Positions 8,607 through 16,748 of a stretch of DNA of 42,263 nucleotides are shown here, one piece after another. Made by a program: the position numbers and the translations under genes. The stretch's first letter is position 1. Each line of letters starts with the position of its first letter. The stretch spans positions 1 through 42,263 of the forward strand of contig NZ_BCXG01000035.1 of assembly GCF_001894985.1 (NCBI RefSeq), read 5' to 3'. Origin of the DNA: Rhodococcus tukisamuensis NBRC 100609 (GTDB lineage: Bacteria; Actinomycetota; Actinomycetes; Mycobacteriales; Mycobacteriaceae). The notes under the pieces are model-generated. The model worked only from the letters and a program-made list of their open reading frames with translations, had not been told where the DNA came from and searched no databases.

Positions 8607-9643
8607 TACTCGCCGCCGCCCGGGTTGCCGATCTCGATCATCCGCTGCACGGACTTGCGGGCGCGCTCGGCCATCTCCAGGTCGACGTGCACCTCGTCCT
8701 TGCCCTCCACCAGGCAGCGCAGCAGCGCGGCCGGGGTGATCATCTTCATGTACGGGCAGGACGCGCGGTCGTTGACGGCCTGGAAGTCGATCTCGGGCGC
8801 GGCCTTGCGCAGCTGGTGCAGCATGCCGACCTCGGTCGCGACCAGCACCTGCTTGGCGTGGCTGGCCCGGGCGGCGTCGAGCATGCCGCCGGTGGAGAGG
8901 ATCTTGACCTTGTCCTCGGGCACGAAGCCCTCGCCGGCGAGGTAGAGCGCCGAGGTGGCGCAGCCGCACTCGGGGTGCACGTACAGCTCGGCGTCCGGGT
9001 GCGCCTTCGACTGGGCAGTGAGCTCGTCGCCGTTGATCCCGGCGTGCACGTGGCACTCACCCGCCCAGATCTGCATGTTGGTGCGGCCGGTGACCCGCTT
9101 GACGTGTGCGCCGAGGAACTGGTCCGGGAGGAAGAGCACGTCCCGGTCCGGGTCGATCGAGTTGACCACGTCGACCGCGTTCGAGGAGGTGCAGCAGATG
9201 TCGGTCAGGCCCTTCACCTCGGCGGTGGTGTTGACGTAGGACACCACCAGCGCGTCCGGGTTGTCGGCCTTCCACTCGCGCAGCTGCTCGGCGTTGATCG
9301 AGTCGGCCAGCGAGCAGCCGGCCCGCTCGTCCGGGATCAGCACGGTCTTGGTGGGGCTGAGGATCTTGGCGGTCTCGGCCATGAAGTGCACGCCGCAGAA
9401 CACGATGGTGTCCTCCGGGGCCTCTGCCGCGATGCGCGAGAGGGCGAGCGAGTCCCCGACGTGGTCGGCGACGTCCTGGATGGCGGGCAGCTGGTAGTTG
9501 TGCGCCAGCAGTGTCGCGCCGCGTTCGCGAGCCAGACGCTTGACCTCGGCGGCCCACTCCGGGGTCGCCTCGACTCCGGTGTACCCACCGGGGCCGTCCT
9601 GGATCTGCGAGGTCAGTCCCTCCCACAACGTCGTGCTCGTCAT
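8606..9643 (-). CDS. nadA: Quinolinate synthase A
   Basis: 345 residues. The [4Fe-4S] enzyme condenses iminoaspartate with dihydroxyacetone phosphate to give quinolinate. The three expected cluster cysteines are Cys110 (ERAGCSLAD), Cys197 (WAGECHVH) and Cys296 (ASCPYMKM), almost the same spacing as in E. coli Nad[21 protein letters not shown] and [15 protein letters not shown] are family signatures. The ATG at 9643 has AAGGAG 7 nt upstream. It is the first gene of nadABC and diverges from nrtR. The 78-bp gap between the two starts holds the likely control site. Confidence 0.97.
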   Translation of the reverse strand: MTSTTLWEGLTSQIQDGPGGYTGVEATPEWAAEVKRLARERGATLLAHNYQLPAIQDVADHVGDSLALSRIAAEAPEDTIVFCGVHFMAETAKILSPTKTVLIPDERAGCSLADSINAEQLREWKADNPDALVVSYVNTTAEVKGLTDICCTSSNAVDVVNSIDPDRDVLFLPDQFLGAHVKRVTGRTNMQIWAGECHVHAGINGDELTAQSKAHPDAELYVHPECGCATSALYLAGEGFVPEDKVKILSTGGMLDAARASHAKQVLVATEVGMLHQLRKAAPEIDFQAVNDRASCPYMKMITPAALLRCLVEGKDEVHVDLEMAERARKSVQRMIEIGNPGGGE

Positions 9644-9698
9644 GGCGTTCTCCTTCACCGTGAACCCGGACGGGCTGGCCCGGATTTCCACTGTCGAG

Positions 9699-9721
9699 GT
9701 TTTCGTCTTAGAATCGAAAAC
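9699..9721. promoter_or_regulatory. Probable NrtR operator with embedded leaderless nrtR promoter
   Basis: A 7-bp inverted repeat, GTTTTCG ... CGAAAAC, with a 9-bp centre lies in the nadA-nrtR divergent gap. The centre holds TAGAAT (9709-9714), 7 nt before the GTG of nrtR at 9722, a good leaderless -10. A protein bound here would block nrtR and could reach the nadA promoter. NrtR-type regulators of nearby mycobacteria control nadABC; assignment of this palindrome to NrtR is my inference. Confidence 0.6.
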
Positions 9722-10471
9722 GTGCCCAATAGTAACACCATCCACGAAGTGCTCACCGCGGTGTTCCAGGTTCGCCCCGTCCCCGACGCCGTCTCCGCAG
9801 GTGACGGGCCACACACCGGCCGAGGTGACGGCCAGCACAACGGCGGCGGCGAGGAACTCTCCGTGCTGCTGTGGCAGCGCGCCCTCGACCCCCAGAAGGG
9901 CACCTGGTCGCTGCCCGGCGGAGTGCTGCGCGACGACGAGGACATGACCACCTCCGCGCGCCGTCAGCTCGCCGAGAAGGTCGACGTCCGCGACGTCGCG
10001 CATCTCGAACAGCTGTCGGTGTTCAGCGACCCGCAGCGGGTGCCCGGCTGCCGCCTGATCGCGTCCACCTTCCTGGGACTGGTCCCCCTGCCCGCGGACC
10101 CGGACCTGCCGCCCGACACCGCCTGGCACCCGGTCTCGGCGCTCCCGGAGATGTCGTTCGACCACGGCGTCGTCGTCGAGCATGCCCGGGCCCGGCTCGC
10201 GGCCAAGCTGTCCTACACCAACATCGCCTTCGCCCTTGCCCCCGCGGAGTTCTCGATGTCGGAGCTGCGCGACATCTACTGCGCCGCACTGGGCTACCAG
10301 GTGGACGCGACCAATCTGCAGCGCGTCCTCAAGCGCCGCAACGTGCTCACCGCGACCGGCCACACCGCGCCGTCGGGGCGGGCGGGCGGCCGTCCACCCG
10401 CGCTGTACCGGTTCACCGACTCGGGTCTGCGGATCACCGACGAGTTCGCCGCGCTGCGACCGCCGGCCTGA
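9722..10471 (+). CDS. nrtR: Nudix-type transcriptional regulator of NAD biosynthesis
   Basis: 249 residues. The N-terminal Nudix-fold domain contains [20 protein letters not shown], then a degenerate Nudix box beginning [20 protein letters not shown], in which the R-E pair is RQ and the second core Glu is Lys, so hydrolase activity is unlikely. A C-terminal winged-helix domain follows ([32 protein letters not shown]). This is the NrtR layout: a repressor that senses a NAD-related metabolite such as ADP-ribose. The GTG at 9722 directly follows a palindrome and -10 box. The N-terminus has an unusual Gly/Asp/His-rich insert (about residues 20-40). It diverges from nadABC, its probable target. 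Confidence 0.92.
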   Translation: MPNSNTIHEVLTAVFQVRPVPDAVSAGDGPHTGRGDGQHNGGGEELSVLLWQRALDPQKGTWSLPGGVLRDDEDMTTSARRQLAEKVDVRDVAHLEQLSVFSDPQRVPGCRLIASTFLGLVPLPADPDLPPDTAWHPVSALPEMSFDHGVVVEHARARLAAKLSYTNIAFALAPAEFSMSELRDIYCAALGYQVDATNLQRVLKRRNVLTATGHTAPSGRAGGRPPALYRFTDSGLRITDEFAALRPPA

Positions 10472-10501
10472 GGCGCCGACGACGCCTGCCGGGTGCGGGC
10501 C

Positions 10502-11599
10502 TCAGAGGAAGTGTCTCCGCCGCACGAGCATCGAGAGCCGCTTGCACTCGCGTTCCATACCGCCGTGCCAGAGCCGGGTCTTCCAACCGTTCAGCGGGAT
10601 GTCGTAGGCGCCGGTGTAGTCGGTGACCTCCTTGTTGAAGGTCCGCTTGAACTTGCCGATGCCGTAGAAGTAGTTGTCGGGATTGTCCGCCTCGGCCGAA
10701 GGCGGGGTGCCGCACATGTCGTACTCGGTCGCCCCGGCCTCCATGGCCCAGCGAATGACCTCCCACTGCAGCGCGTGGCCGGTTCCGTGCGAGCCCAGCC
10801 CGTTGACGCTCGCGTCGCCGGACGTCTTCCGGATCGATCCACCTTGCAGTCCAAGAGATTTGGTGCCGATCTTGACTTCGAAGGAACAGGCGAGGACCTC
10901 GTCGCCGATCTTGGCGAAGAACATCTGACCGTTCCCACTCTCGGCGTACCGGCGGTAGACGAATCGGCAGTACTCGCGGCTTCGGACGCCGAACCGACCG
11001 TTCCCGGTCGCCGCCAGCATGTCGTACATCGTGTCGCAGTTCGCGTCGGTGCTCGGCACCCGCTCGACCACGACGCCGTCGCGCTGTGCCCGCTTGATCG
11101 CGCGGCGTGCGTTCTTACTGAAGCCGGCGAGCACCTCCTCCTCGGTGCCGGACAGGTCGAGGACCACCGTGTACTGGTTGGGGGTGAACATGCCCGCGGG
11201 AACGTATCCCTCGGCCTGAAATCGTGACTTCACTGCGTCGTCGACCTTCAGCCGAGGATCGATACGCAGTGCGAATGCACCCTGCTCGGCGGCGTAAGTA
11301 GCAAGCACCTTCGCCTTCGGCAGCACCTCGTCCAGGGTCGCCCCGGACGGACCACTCGGCACGATCCAGATCGGCCCGAGTAGCGGTACGTCCTTCACAT
11401 GCACCGTCACCGCGTCGTCACCGACGAAGAGGTACCGGATCGAGTACCCGAGAGTTTCCTTCGCCTTGGCGTTGTCGAGGCCACGCCACACGTCGCCGCC
11501 GTCGCGGGCCGCGACGACGAACTCGTCCCAGCGCGCAATCTCCGACACGTCCGCGGATCGAACCGCGGACAACTCCAAACCTGACCCTCGTTGCGGCAT
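10502..11599 (-). CDS. FemX/FemAB-type aminoacyltransferase (peptidoglycan bridge formation family)
   Basis: 365 residues. The two-GNAT Fem architecture is visible: an N-terminal domain (LFVGDDAVTVHVKDVPLLGP), ALRIDPRLK, FTPNQYTVVLDLSGTEEEVL, the FSKNARRAIKRAQRDGV basic segment, YDMLAATGNGRFGVRSREYC, MFFAKIGDEVLACSFEVKIG, HALQWEVIRWAMEAGATEYD, and the closing DNYFYGIGKFKRTFNKEVTD-type segment that is very typical of this family. These enzymes move an amino acid from aminoacyl-tRNA to a lipid II stem peptide or a related acceptor. No bridge is known in mycolata, so the acceptor here is open. ATG 11599 follows AGGGGGG; a GTG at 11653 is possible. It is convergent with nrtR. Confidence 0.85.
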   Translation of the reverse strand: MPQRGSGLELSAVRSADVSEIARWDEFVVAARDGGDVWRGLDNAKAKETLGYSIRYLFVGDDAVTVHVKDVPLLGPIWIVPSGPSGATLDEVLPKAKVLATYAAEQGAFALRIDPRLKVDDAVKSRFQAEGYVPAGMFTPNQYTVVLDLSGTEEEVLAGFSKNARRAIKRAQRDGVVVERVPSTDANCDTMYDMLAATGNGRFGVRSREYCRFVYRRYAESGNGQMFFAKIGDEVLACSFEVKIGTKSLGLQGGSIRKTSGDASVNGLGSHGTGHALQWEVIRWAMEAGATEYDMCGTPPSAEADNPDNYFYGIGKFKRTFNKEVTDYTGAYDIPLNGWKTRLWHGGMERECKRLSMLVRRRHFL

Positions 11600-11802
11600 G
11601 ACGCCCCCCTGTGCCGAGCAGTTTCGGGCAGCAGAACTACCCCCCTGCGACACATGATGTCTTCCGCTTGCGCATTGCGAGGCGATTCAGTTGCAGGTTC
11701 GACCGGTCGAATGACCAGCGTCACCGGGTCTGAGGGGGTAGGCACGAGTGGGCACCGCGAGCCGTGAACTTCGGCCCGGGGCGGTTGTTCGTCGCGGTGC
11801 GG

Positions 11803-12381
11803 TTACGGGAGCGTCGGCAAGGAGGAGGCGTCGGCGGGTGCACCCTCGGCGCCGGTGGCGCCGCTCCCCGAGACCCCGAGGTCGTCGCGGGGACTGAGCG
11901 AGACCAGCATCAGGTAGACCATGGCCGCCGCGAACGGCTGCAGGATCAGGGCCATCGGCGTACCCAGCGCGGGCGTCGCGGACACGATCTGCCCGACCTC
12001 GACGTTGTCGAGCGGCGGGTAGCGCAGGTTCGTCACCGCCAGGCCGACCAGGGCCATGGTCGCGGCCCCGACCGCGGACCCGATCAGCAGGCCGGCCAGC
12101 ACAATCGGACCACGCACCGGCCGCCACAGCCAGACCGCCACCGCGGACAGCACGCCCACGATCAGCCCGATGCACAGCAGCAGCGCGACGGCGTCGAACC
12201 GGTGCAGGCTCTCGGAGGTCAGCGACGCCGCACCGTTGGTCGTCACCAGGAAGTGCTCGGCCGGGGCGAGCAGCCCCCACACCGCGCCACCGAGCGCACT
12301 GACGCCCACGAGCGCCACCACGGTGCGGGCGGCGGCGCGGACCTCCGGCCTGCGGGTACCGCTGTCTACTGCTGTTGTCAC
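11803..12381 (-). CDS. DUF2567-like membrane protein (Rv1591-type)
   Basis: 192 residues with four hydrophobic segments: VVALVGVSALGGAVWGLLAP, AVALLLCIGLIVGVLSAVAV, VLAGLLIGSAVGAATMALVG and a C-terminal ILQPFAAAMVYLMLVSLS. An external loop of the type APAEHFLVTTNGAASL precedes the second helix. The arrangement resembles the actinobacterial DUF2567 family. In M. tuberculosis the comparable gene sits next to the bsaP/bioB pair as here, which supports orthology. Function is unknown. The start is the GTG at 12381; another GTG 9 nt upstream is also possible. The C-terminus is Gly/Ser/Ala-rich and probably disordered. Confidence 0.65.
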   Translation of the reverse strand: MTTAVDSGTRRPEVRAAARTVVALVGVSALGGAVWGLLAPAEHFLVTTNGAASLTSESLHRFDAVALLLCIGLIVGVLSAVAVWLWRPVRGPIVLAGLLIGSAVGAATMALVGLAVTNLRYPPLDNVEVGQIVSATPALGTPMALILQPFAAAMVYLMLVSLSPRDDLGVSGSGATGAEGAPADASSLPTLP

Positions 12382-12561
12382 GTCGCACACCCTAGTTGGT
12401 GACGCCCCACCACAGCCGAGTCGGCGAGGCCGCTCTGTCGCGGACCGCGGCGACGTATCGTCGGGAAGATCCTGTCGTGCCGGCCGCGGGTCGGTGAACC
12501 AGGCACCGCAGTCCTCTCTGCCGAGGTTGCACCCCCGTCGACGCGTGGAGGAGCCTGCGTC

Positions 12562-13129
12562 ATGGCATCGGTTGACACACCGCCGCGAGAACGCGGCGCC
12601 CTGGCCGGACTGATCGTCCGCCACCCGCTGGCGTCGTACTTCGTCATCGCCTACCTCCCCGCGTGGCTCGCGCGGTCTCAGTTCGTGCCGTCACGGGACG
12701 GCAGCGGATGGCTCCCGTTCCACGCCACCTACCCGTACCTGGTGTCGGTCGGACTCGGGACCTTCGGACCGGCGCCGGCCGCCGTCGTGGTGATCTGCGT
12801 CCGCGAGGGCGACGCCGGACTGCTCGCGTTCCTCCGGCGAATCGTGTTGTGGCGGGTCGGCTTCCGCTGGTGGGCGTTCGCGATGCTCAGCTTCCCGATC
12901 ACCGCGACCCGTCGGCTGCCTGCTGGCGGCGTTCAAGATCTTCCCCACCGTCAGCGAACTGACCTCGTTCGGCGGCCTGCGGCTGTACATCGGCCCGGCC
13001 GCCGGCTTCTGGTTGTTCGCGATCGCGGTGATCGTCGGCAGCCGGGGCCGGCTCGGACTCCCGGCGGGGACCCGGCCACCGGGGGCCCCGGTGGACCGAG
13101 ACCAGCTGCCGTCAGCGCAGGCCCAGTAG
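12562..13129 (+). pseudogene. Broken CPBP-like membrane gene joined out of frame to another membrane-protein end
   Basis: ATG 12562 has a strong GGAGGAG site. The first ~115 residues look like the N-terminus of a CPBP intramembrane protease (HPLASYFVIAYLPAWLARSQ; FGPAPAAVVVICVREGDAGL; WRVGFRWWAFAMLSFPI). After about 12900 this frame turns into Arg/Pro-rich nonsense, while the +1 frame carries a plausible membrane C-terminus (GCLLAAFKIFPTVSELTSFG, LRLYIGPAAGFWLFAIAVIV) ending with TAG at 13129. The CPBP catalytic Glu and His motifs are absent from either part. I read this as a remnant left by an internal deletion and frameshift. Its end overlaps the bsaP 3' end by 18 bp. A sequencing error alone would not restore the missing core. 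Confidence 0.6.
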
Positions 13130-13384
13130 CGCCGAGTCGAGCACCCCGTGCCGCGAGCACTTCGCCCACCAGCCGTCGGGGCTGATCTGCACGATCATCC
13201 GCCGGCCGCAGTCCTCGCAGAACCGCGGCGGCTCGAGACCGAGCTGCGCGGCGGCGGGCGTCGTGTCCTCGACCCCCGGCACCAGCCGCAGCCCCGTGAA
13301 CGGGTTGTACCGCTCGGGGAACTCCTGGTCCGCCTCGATCGCCGCGGCGACGGGCCCGGCGGGTGCCGGCTCAGAGGGTGTCAT
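13112..13384 (-). CDS. bsaP: Biotin synthase auxiliary protein, BsaP-like
   Basis: A 90-residue cytoplasmic protein. The C-terminal half has C56-x2-C59 (RFCEDCGRR), then C76-x2-H79 (WWAKCSRHG), a likely metal or Fe-S site. The N-terminal half contains [14 protein letters not shown]. Its ATG lies inside the last 14 nt of bioB, so the two are translationally coupled. Mycobacterial BioB needs a small Cys protein from the equivalent position (Rv1590 in M. tuberculosis, named BsaP) to turn dethiobiotin into biotin; size, Cys pattern and location all fit. The identification is by motif and context. The 3' end overlaps the broken CPBP gene. Confidence 0.85.
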   Translation of the reverse strand: MTPSEPAPAGPVAAAIEADQEFPERYNPFTGLRLVPGVEDTTPAAAQLGLEPPRFCEDCGRRMIVQISPDGWWAKCSRHGVLDSALLGLR

Positions 13385-14384
13385 TGAACGCCTTGATCGG
13401 CATCGACAGCTCGCCGAGCAGGTCCAGGTCCGCCTCGGCCGGACGGCCGAGCGTGGTCAGGTAGTTGCCGACGATGACGGCGTTGATGCCGCCGAGGATG
13501 CCCTGCTTCGCGCCGAGGTCGCCGAGGGTGATCTCCCGGCCGCCGGCGAACCGGAGAATGGTACGCGGCAGCGCGAGCCGGAAGGCGGCGATCGCACGCA
13601 GCGCGTCCGAAGCCGGCAGCACCTCGAGGTCACCGAACGGGGTGCCGGGGCGCGGGTTCAGGAAGTTCAGCGGCACCTCGTCGGGCTCGAGTTCCGCGAG
13701 GTTCGCGGCGAACTCGGCGCGCTGTTCGAGGGTCTCCCCCATGCCGAGGATGCCGCCGCAGCAGACCTCCATGCCGGCCTCGCGGACCATCCTCAGGGTG
13801 CCCCAGCGCTCCTCCCAGGTGTGGGTGGTGACCACGTTCGGGAAGTGCGACTTCGAGGTCTCGAGGTTGTGGTTGTAGCGGTGCACGCCCATCGCGGCGA
13901 GCTGGTCCACCTGCTCCTGGGTGAGCATGCCGAGCGAGCAGGCGATCTGGATGTCCACCTCGTTGCGGATGGCCTCGATGCCGGCGGCCACCTGGGCGAG
14001 CAGCTTCTCGTCGGGTCCGCGGACGGCGGCGACGATGCAGAACTCGGTGGCGCCCGACTTCGCGGTCTGCTTGGCGGCCTCGACCAGGCTGGGGATGTCG
14101 AGCCAGGCGGCGCGGACCGGCGAGGCGAACAGGCCCGACTGCGAGCAGAAGTGGCAGTCCTCGGGACAGCCGCCGGTCTTGAGGGAGATGATGCCCTCGA
14201 CCTCGACCTCGGGGCCGCACCACTTCATCCGGACGTCGTGGGCGAGCGCGAGCAGCTCCTCGAGCCGGTCGTCGGCCAGCTCGAGCACGGCGAGCGTCTG
14301 CTCCTGCGTCAGCCCTTCGCCGCGCTCGAGGACCTGGTCACGGGCGATCTCGAGGATGTCGGTACGGACGGCGGCCTGGGTCAC
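13371..14384 (-). CDS. bioB: Biotin synthase
   Basis: 337 residues. A radical-SAM enzyme that inserts sulfur into dethiobiotin, the last step of biotin synthesis. The SAM cluster motif is C73-x3-C77-x2-C80 ([14 protein letters not shown]). [11 protein letters not shown], the YNHNLETS motif, [20 protein letters not shown] and the C-terminal [20 protein letters not shown] are family hallmarks. The start is GTG 14384, with GAGGAG 8 nt upstream; an upstream in-frame extension enters the promoter. It is followed immediately by bsaP and diverges from bioQ. The promoter TTGACA-N17-TAACCT lies under BioQ-type operator sequence. Confidence 0.97.
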   Translation of the reverse strand: MTQAAVRTDILEIARDQVLERGEGLTQEQTLAVLELADDRLEELLALAHDVRMKWCGPEVEVEGIISLKTGGCPEDCHFCSQSGLFASPVRAAWLDIPSLVEAAKQTAKSGATEFCIVAAVRGPDEKLLAQVAAGIEAIRNEVDIQIACSLGMLTQEQVDQLAAMGVHRYNHNLETSKSHFPNVVTTHTWEERWGTLRMVREAGMEVCCGGILGMGETLEQRAEFAANLAELEPDEVPLNFLNPRPGTPFGDLEVLPASDALRAIAAFRLALPRTILRFAGGREITLGDLGAKQGILGGINAVIVGNYLTTLGRPAEADLDLLGELSMPIKAFNDTL

Positions 14385-14430
14385 TGGGAACTCCTCGGAA
14401 CTGGGACTGGGCAGGTTCGGCGCGGGAACT

Positions 14431-14443
14431 TGAACACCGTACA
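14431..14443. promoter_or_regulatory. Second, imperfect BioQ-type operator
   Basis: TGAACACCGTACA matches the adjacent TGAACGGCGTTCA in its outer left half and has one mismatch in the right arm (GTACA for GTTCA). It is 16 bp from the perfect site on the bioB side, about 1.5 helical turns, so cooperative binding is possible. Inferred from similarity only. Confidence 0.4.
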
Positions 14444-14446
14444 AGT

Positions 14447-14459
14447 TGAACGGCGTTCA
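14447..14459. promoter_or_regulatory. BioQ-type operator between bioB and bioQ
   Basis: TGAACGGCGTTCA is a 13-bp palindrome (TGAACG-G-CGTTCA) that touches the bioB -10 box and covers its expected start point. The identical 13-mer recurs at the bioF promoter (36977-36989), which links both loci to one regulator, most simply the adjacent TetR protein. Confidence 0.8.
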
Positions 14460-14487
14460 GGTTAGGTTCGTGGTGGAATGGTGTCAA
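14459..14487 (-). promoter_or_regulatory. bioB promoter
   Basis: On the minus strand TTGACA (14487-14482) and TAACCT (14464-14459) are separated by 17 bp, close to the vegetative consensus. The -10 abuts the perfect BioQ-type palindrome, a repressor position. Confidence 0.65.
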
Positions 14488-14532
14488 CCACGGCGCCGGT
14501 TACCGGCCGACAGACCCAGGGAGATGTGCACG

Positions 14533-15120
14533 GTGCAGCTACGCAGGAAGGACGTGCTGGACGGCGCGATCGCGATCCTCGACGAGTACGGCCTCGGCGA
14601 CCTCACGATGCGCCGGCTGGCCACCTCGCTCGGCGTCCAGCCCGGGGCGCTGTACTGGCACTTCCCCAACAAACAGACCCTGCTGGCCGCCATCACCGAC
14701 CAGATGCTGGCCGGGGTGTCCGCCGCGCTGGATTCCCCGGAGTGGGATGTCCGGCTGCGGACCCTCGCGCACCGGATGCGTGACGGCCTGCTCGCCCACC
14801 GCGACGGCGCCGAACTGGCGGCGGCGTCGTACGCGGCGCGCCTGGCCACCAACGACGCGCACGCCACCGTGACGGCGTCCTGCGTGGCGGCCGGGCTGCC
14901 CGCCGACGAGGCCCCGCTCGCCGCCGACACCCTGCTCTACTACGTCCTCGGCCAGACCATGGACGAGCAGTCCCGGATGCAGATGGACTCGCACGGCGCG
15001 CTGACCGAGGAGGCGTCGCCGATGTACGAGAGCCCGCACGGCACAGCACGATTCGACTACGGACTGAGCCTGTTCGTGGACGGCGTGCGCAGCCGGCTGC
15101 GCACGCCCGTCGCCGACTAG
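14533..15120 (+). CDS. bioQ: TetR-family repressor of biotin genes, BioQ-like
   Basis: 195 residues. The N-terminal helix-turn-helix reads RKDVLDGAIAILDEYGLGDL, MRRLATSLGVQPGALYWHFP, NKQTLLAAITDQML, the TetR pattern. The C-terminal domain is helical with LPADEAPLAADTLLYYVLGQ. BioQ represses biotin synthesis genes in mycobacteria and corynebacteria and lies next to bioB, as here. The GTG at 14533 is chosen because GGGAG lies 9 nt upstream; an ATG at 14524 is in frame but would sit directly on that site. The matching palindromes here and at bioF support autoregulation plus control of both operons. Confidence 0.88.
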   Translation: MQLRRKDVLDGAIAILDEYGLGDLTMRRLATSLGVQPGALYWHFPNKQTLLAAITDQMLAGVSAALDSPEWDVRLRTLAHRMRDGLLAHRDGAELAAASYAARLATNDAHATVTASCVAAGLPADEAPLAADTLLYYVLGQTMDEQSRMQMDSHGALTEEASPMYESPHGTARFDYGLSLFVDGVRSRLRTPVAD

Positions 15121-15130
15121 GCACTTCGTG

Positions 15131-15177
15131 CTCGTGCGTGGTTGACGGGTCCTTCGGACCCGTCAACCACGCACGAG
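15131..15177. terminator. Bidirectional terminator between bioQ and the acyl-CoA ligase
   Basis: A perfect 22-bp stem (left arm 15131-15152 starting CTCGTGCGTGG, right arm 15156-15177) with the loop TTC. It lies between two convergent genes. There is no T-run, which is common in actinobacteria. Confidence 0.8.
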
Positions 15178-15189
15178 TGGCGCAACCGC

Positions 15190-16748
15190 CTAGCGCGGTT
15201 TCAGCGCGACCTTGCGGATCTTGCCGGCCGGCGTCATCGGCAGGGACTCGACCACCTCGATCCGGTCGGGCACCTTGTACTTGGCCAGCGTGGCCCGGCA
15301 CATCTCGACCAGCCGCTCGGGGTCGACCTCGGCCCCCGGCGCCGGCACCACGAAGGCATACCCGGTCTCCCCGAAGGTCTCGTCGGGCACGCCGATCACC
15401 GCGCACATCGCCACCGTCGGATCGCTCACCAGCACGTTCTCCACCTCGGCCGGGTAGACGTTGAAGCCGCCCCGCACGTACATCTCCTTCTGGCGGCCGA
15501 GCAGGACGACGTGCCCGTCCTCGGAGATCGACGCGACGTCGCCGGTGGCGAGCCAACCGTCGGGGCGGAACGCACCGCGGACTCGTCCGGCAGCTGCCAG
15601 TAGCCGGCGGCGACGCACGCGCCCCGGACCTGCAGCTCACCGGCCTCGCCCGGGGGCAGGGGCACGTTCCGATCGTCGACGACGCGGCCCTCGAAGTCGC
15701 CGGTCATGGTGCCGATGCTGCGGCCGACAGTCTCCAAGGAGTCCCCCGGCGGCGAGATGACGCAGGCGCCGGACGTCTCGGACATGCCGTAGAGGTTCGC
15801 GATCCGGACCCCCTCGAACGTCGCCGCCACCTGTGCCGCCAGCGCCGGCTCGAGGTTCGACCCACCCACCACGCACAGCCGCACGCTCGACATGTCCGCG
15901 ATGGCAAGCGATTCCGCTGCCAGCACCATCTTGTACATGGTGGGGACGCCGACGAACATCGTCACCCGGGTGCCGGCCATCGCGTCGACCACCAGGTCCG
16001 GGTGGAATCTCGGCAGCAGGGCGACGGCGCCCCCGGTGGCGAGAGTCGAGCCCAGCGTGCAGGTCAGTCCACCGACGTGGTTGAACGGCATGACGCCGAG
16101 AATCACGTCCGCGGCCGTCTGCCCGAACCGCTCCACCTGCGCGGCGGCCGAGGCGATCAGGCTGCGATGGGTGAGGGTGGCGCCCTTCGGGGTCCCGGTG
16201 GTCCCGGAGGTGTAGAGGATCACCACCGGGTCCGCGGGCCGGATCATCGCCGCGGCACGCGCCAGCAGTTCCGGATCGGGTTCGGCGGCCGCGAGGTCCG
16301 CCCACCGCCGTCCGCCCGGGACCTCGTCCCCGCCGAGGAACACGATGTGCTCGACCGTCGGGATGTCGGGCCTGAGCCCGTCGAGGAAGGGGCCGAACTC
16401 GAATCCGTTCGACTCCGCGTCGCAGACCAGGGCCCGGGCCCCCGACTGCGTGAGCATGTGGGTGAACTCGCGCTCCCGGTAGACGACGTTGAGGGTGACC
16501 AGCACCGCCCCGATCTTCGCCGCGGCGAGGTACGCGACGATCCAGTCCGGCGAGTTCGCCGCCGCGATCGCGATCCGGTCCCCGTGGCCCAGGCCCAACC
16601 GCAGCCAGCCGGTGGCGACGCGGTCGGACCGTGCGTCGATCTCGGCGTAGCTCAACGCCTCACCGCCGAAGTGCACGAAGGCGGAGTCCGGGGCGGTCGT
16701 GACCCGGTCGGCGAGCAACGCCGGAATCGTGGAGGCCGGCGCGGTCAT
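15190..16748 (-). pseudogene. AMP-forming acyl-CoA synthetase with a frameshift
   Basis: The ATG at 16748 overlaps the stop of the upstream ligase (ATGA). The main frame holds VILYTSGTTGTPKGATLTH (ATP P-loop), VMPFNHVGG, YGMSETSG and VRGACVAAGYWQLPDE, then goes out of frame near 15574-15580. Another frame continues exactly where the family would: FRPDGWLATGDVASISEDGH, GRQKEMYVRGGFNVYPAEVE, and the catalytic-lysine tail TPAGKIRK. The whole is 1559 nt, one short of 520 codons, so one missing base explains it. It may be a real inactivated gene or a base-call error. The intact protein would activate a fatty or aryl acid as its CoA ester. It ends the minus-strand ligase operon. Confidence 0.85.

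Noticed and set aside
8687-9721. Possible long N-terminal extension of nrtR
   Set aside because: It is antisense to nadA and runs through the promoter palindrome; the leaderless GTG at 9722 fits family length.
13379-14465. Plus-strand frame opposite bioB
   Set aside because: It is a shadow of bioB; residues are biased and domain-free.
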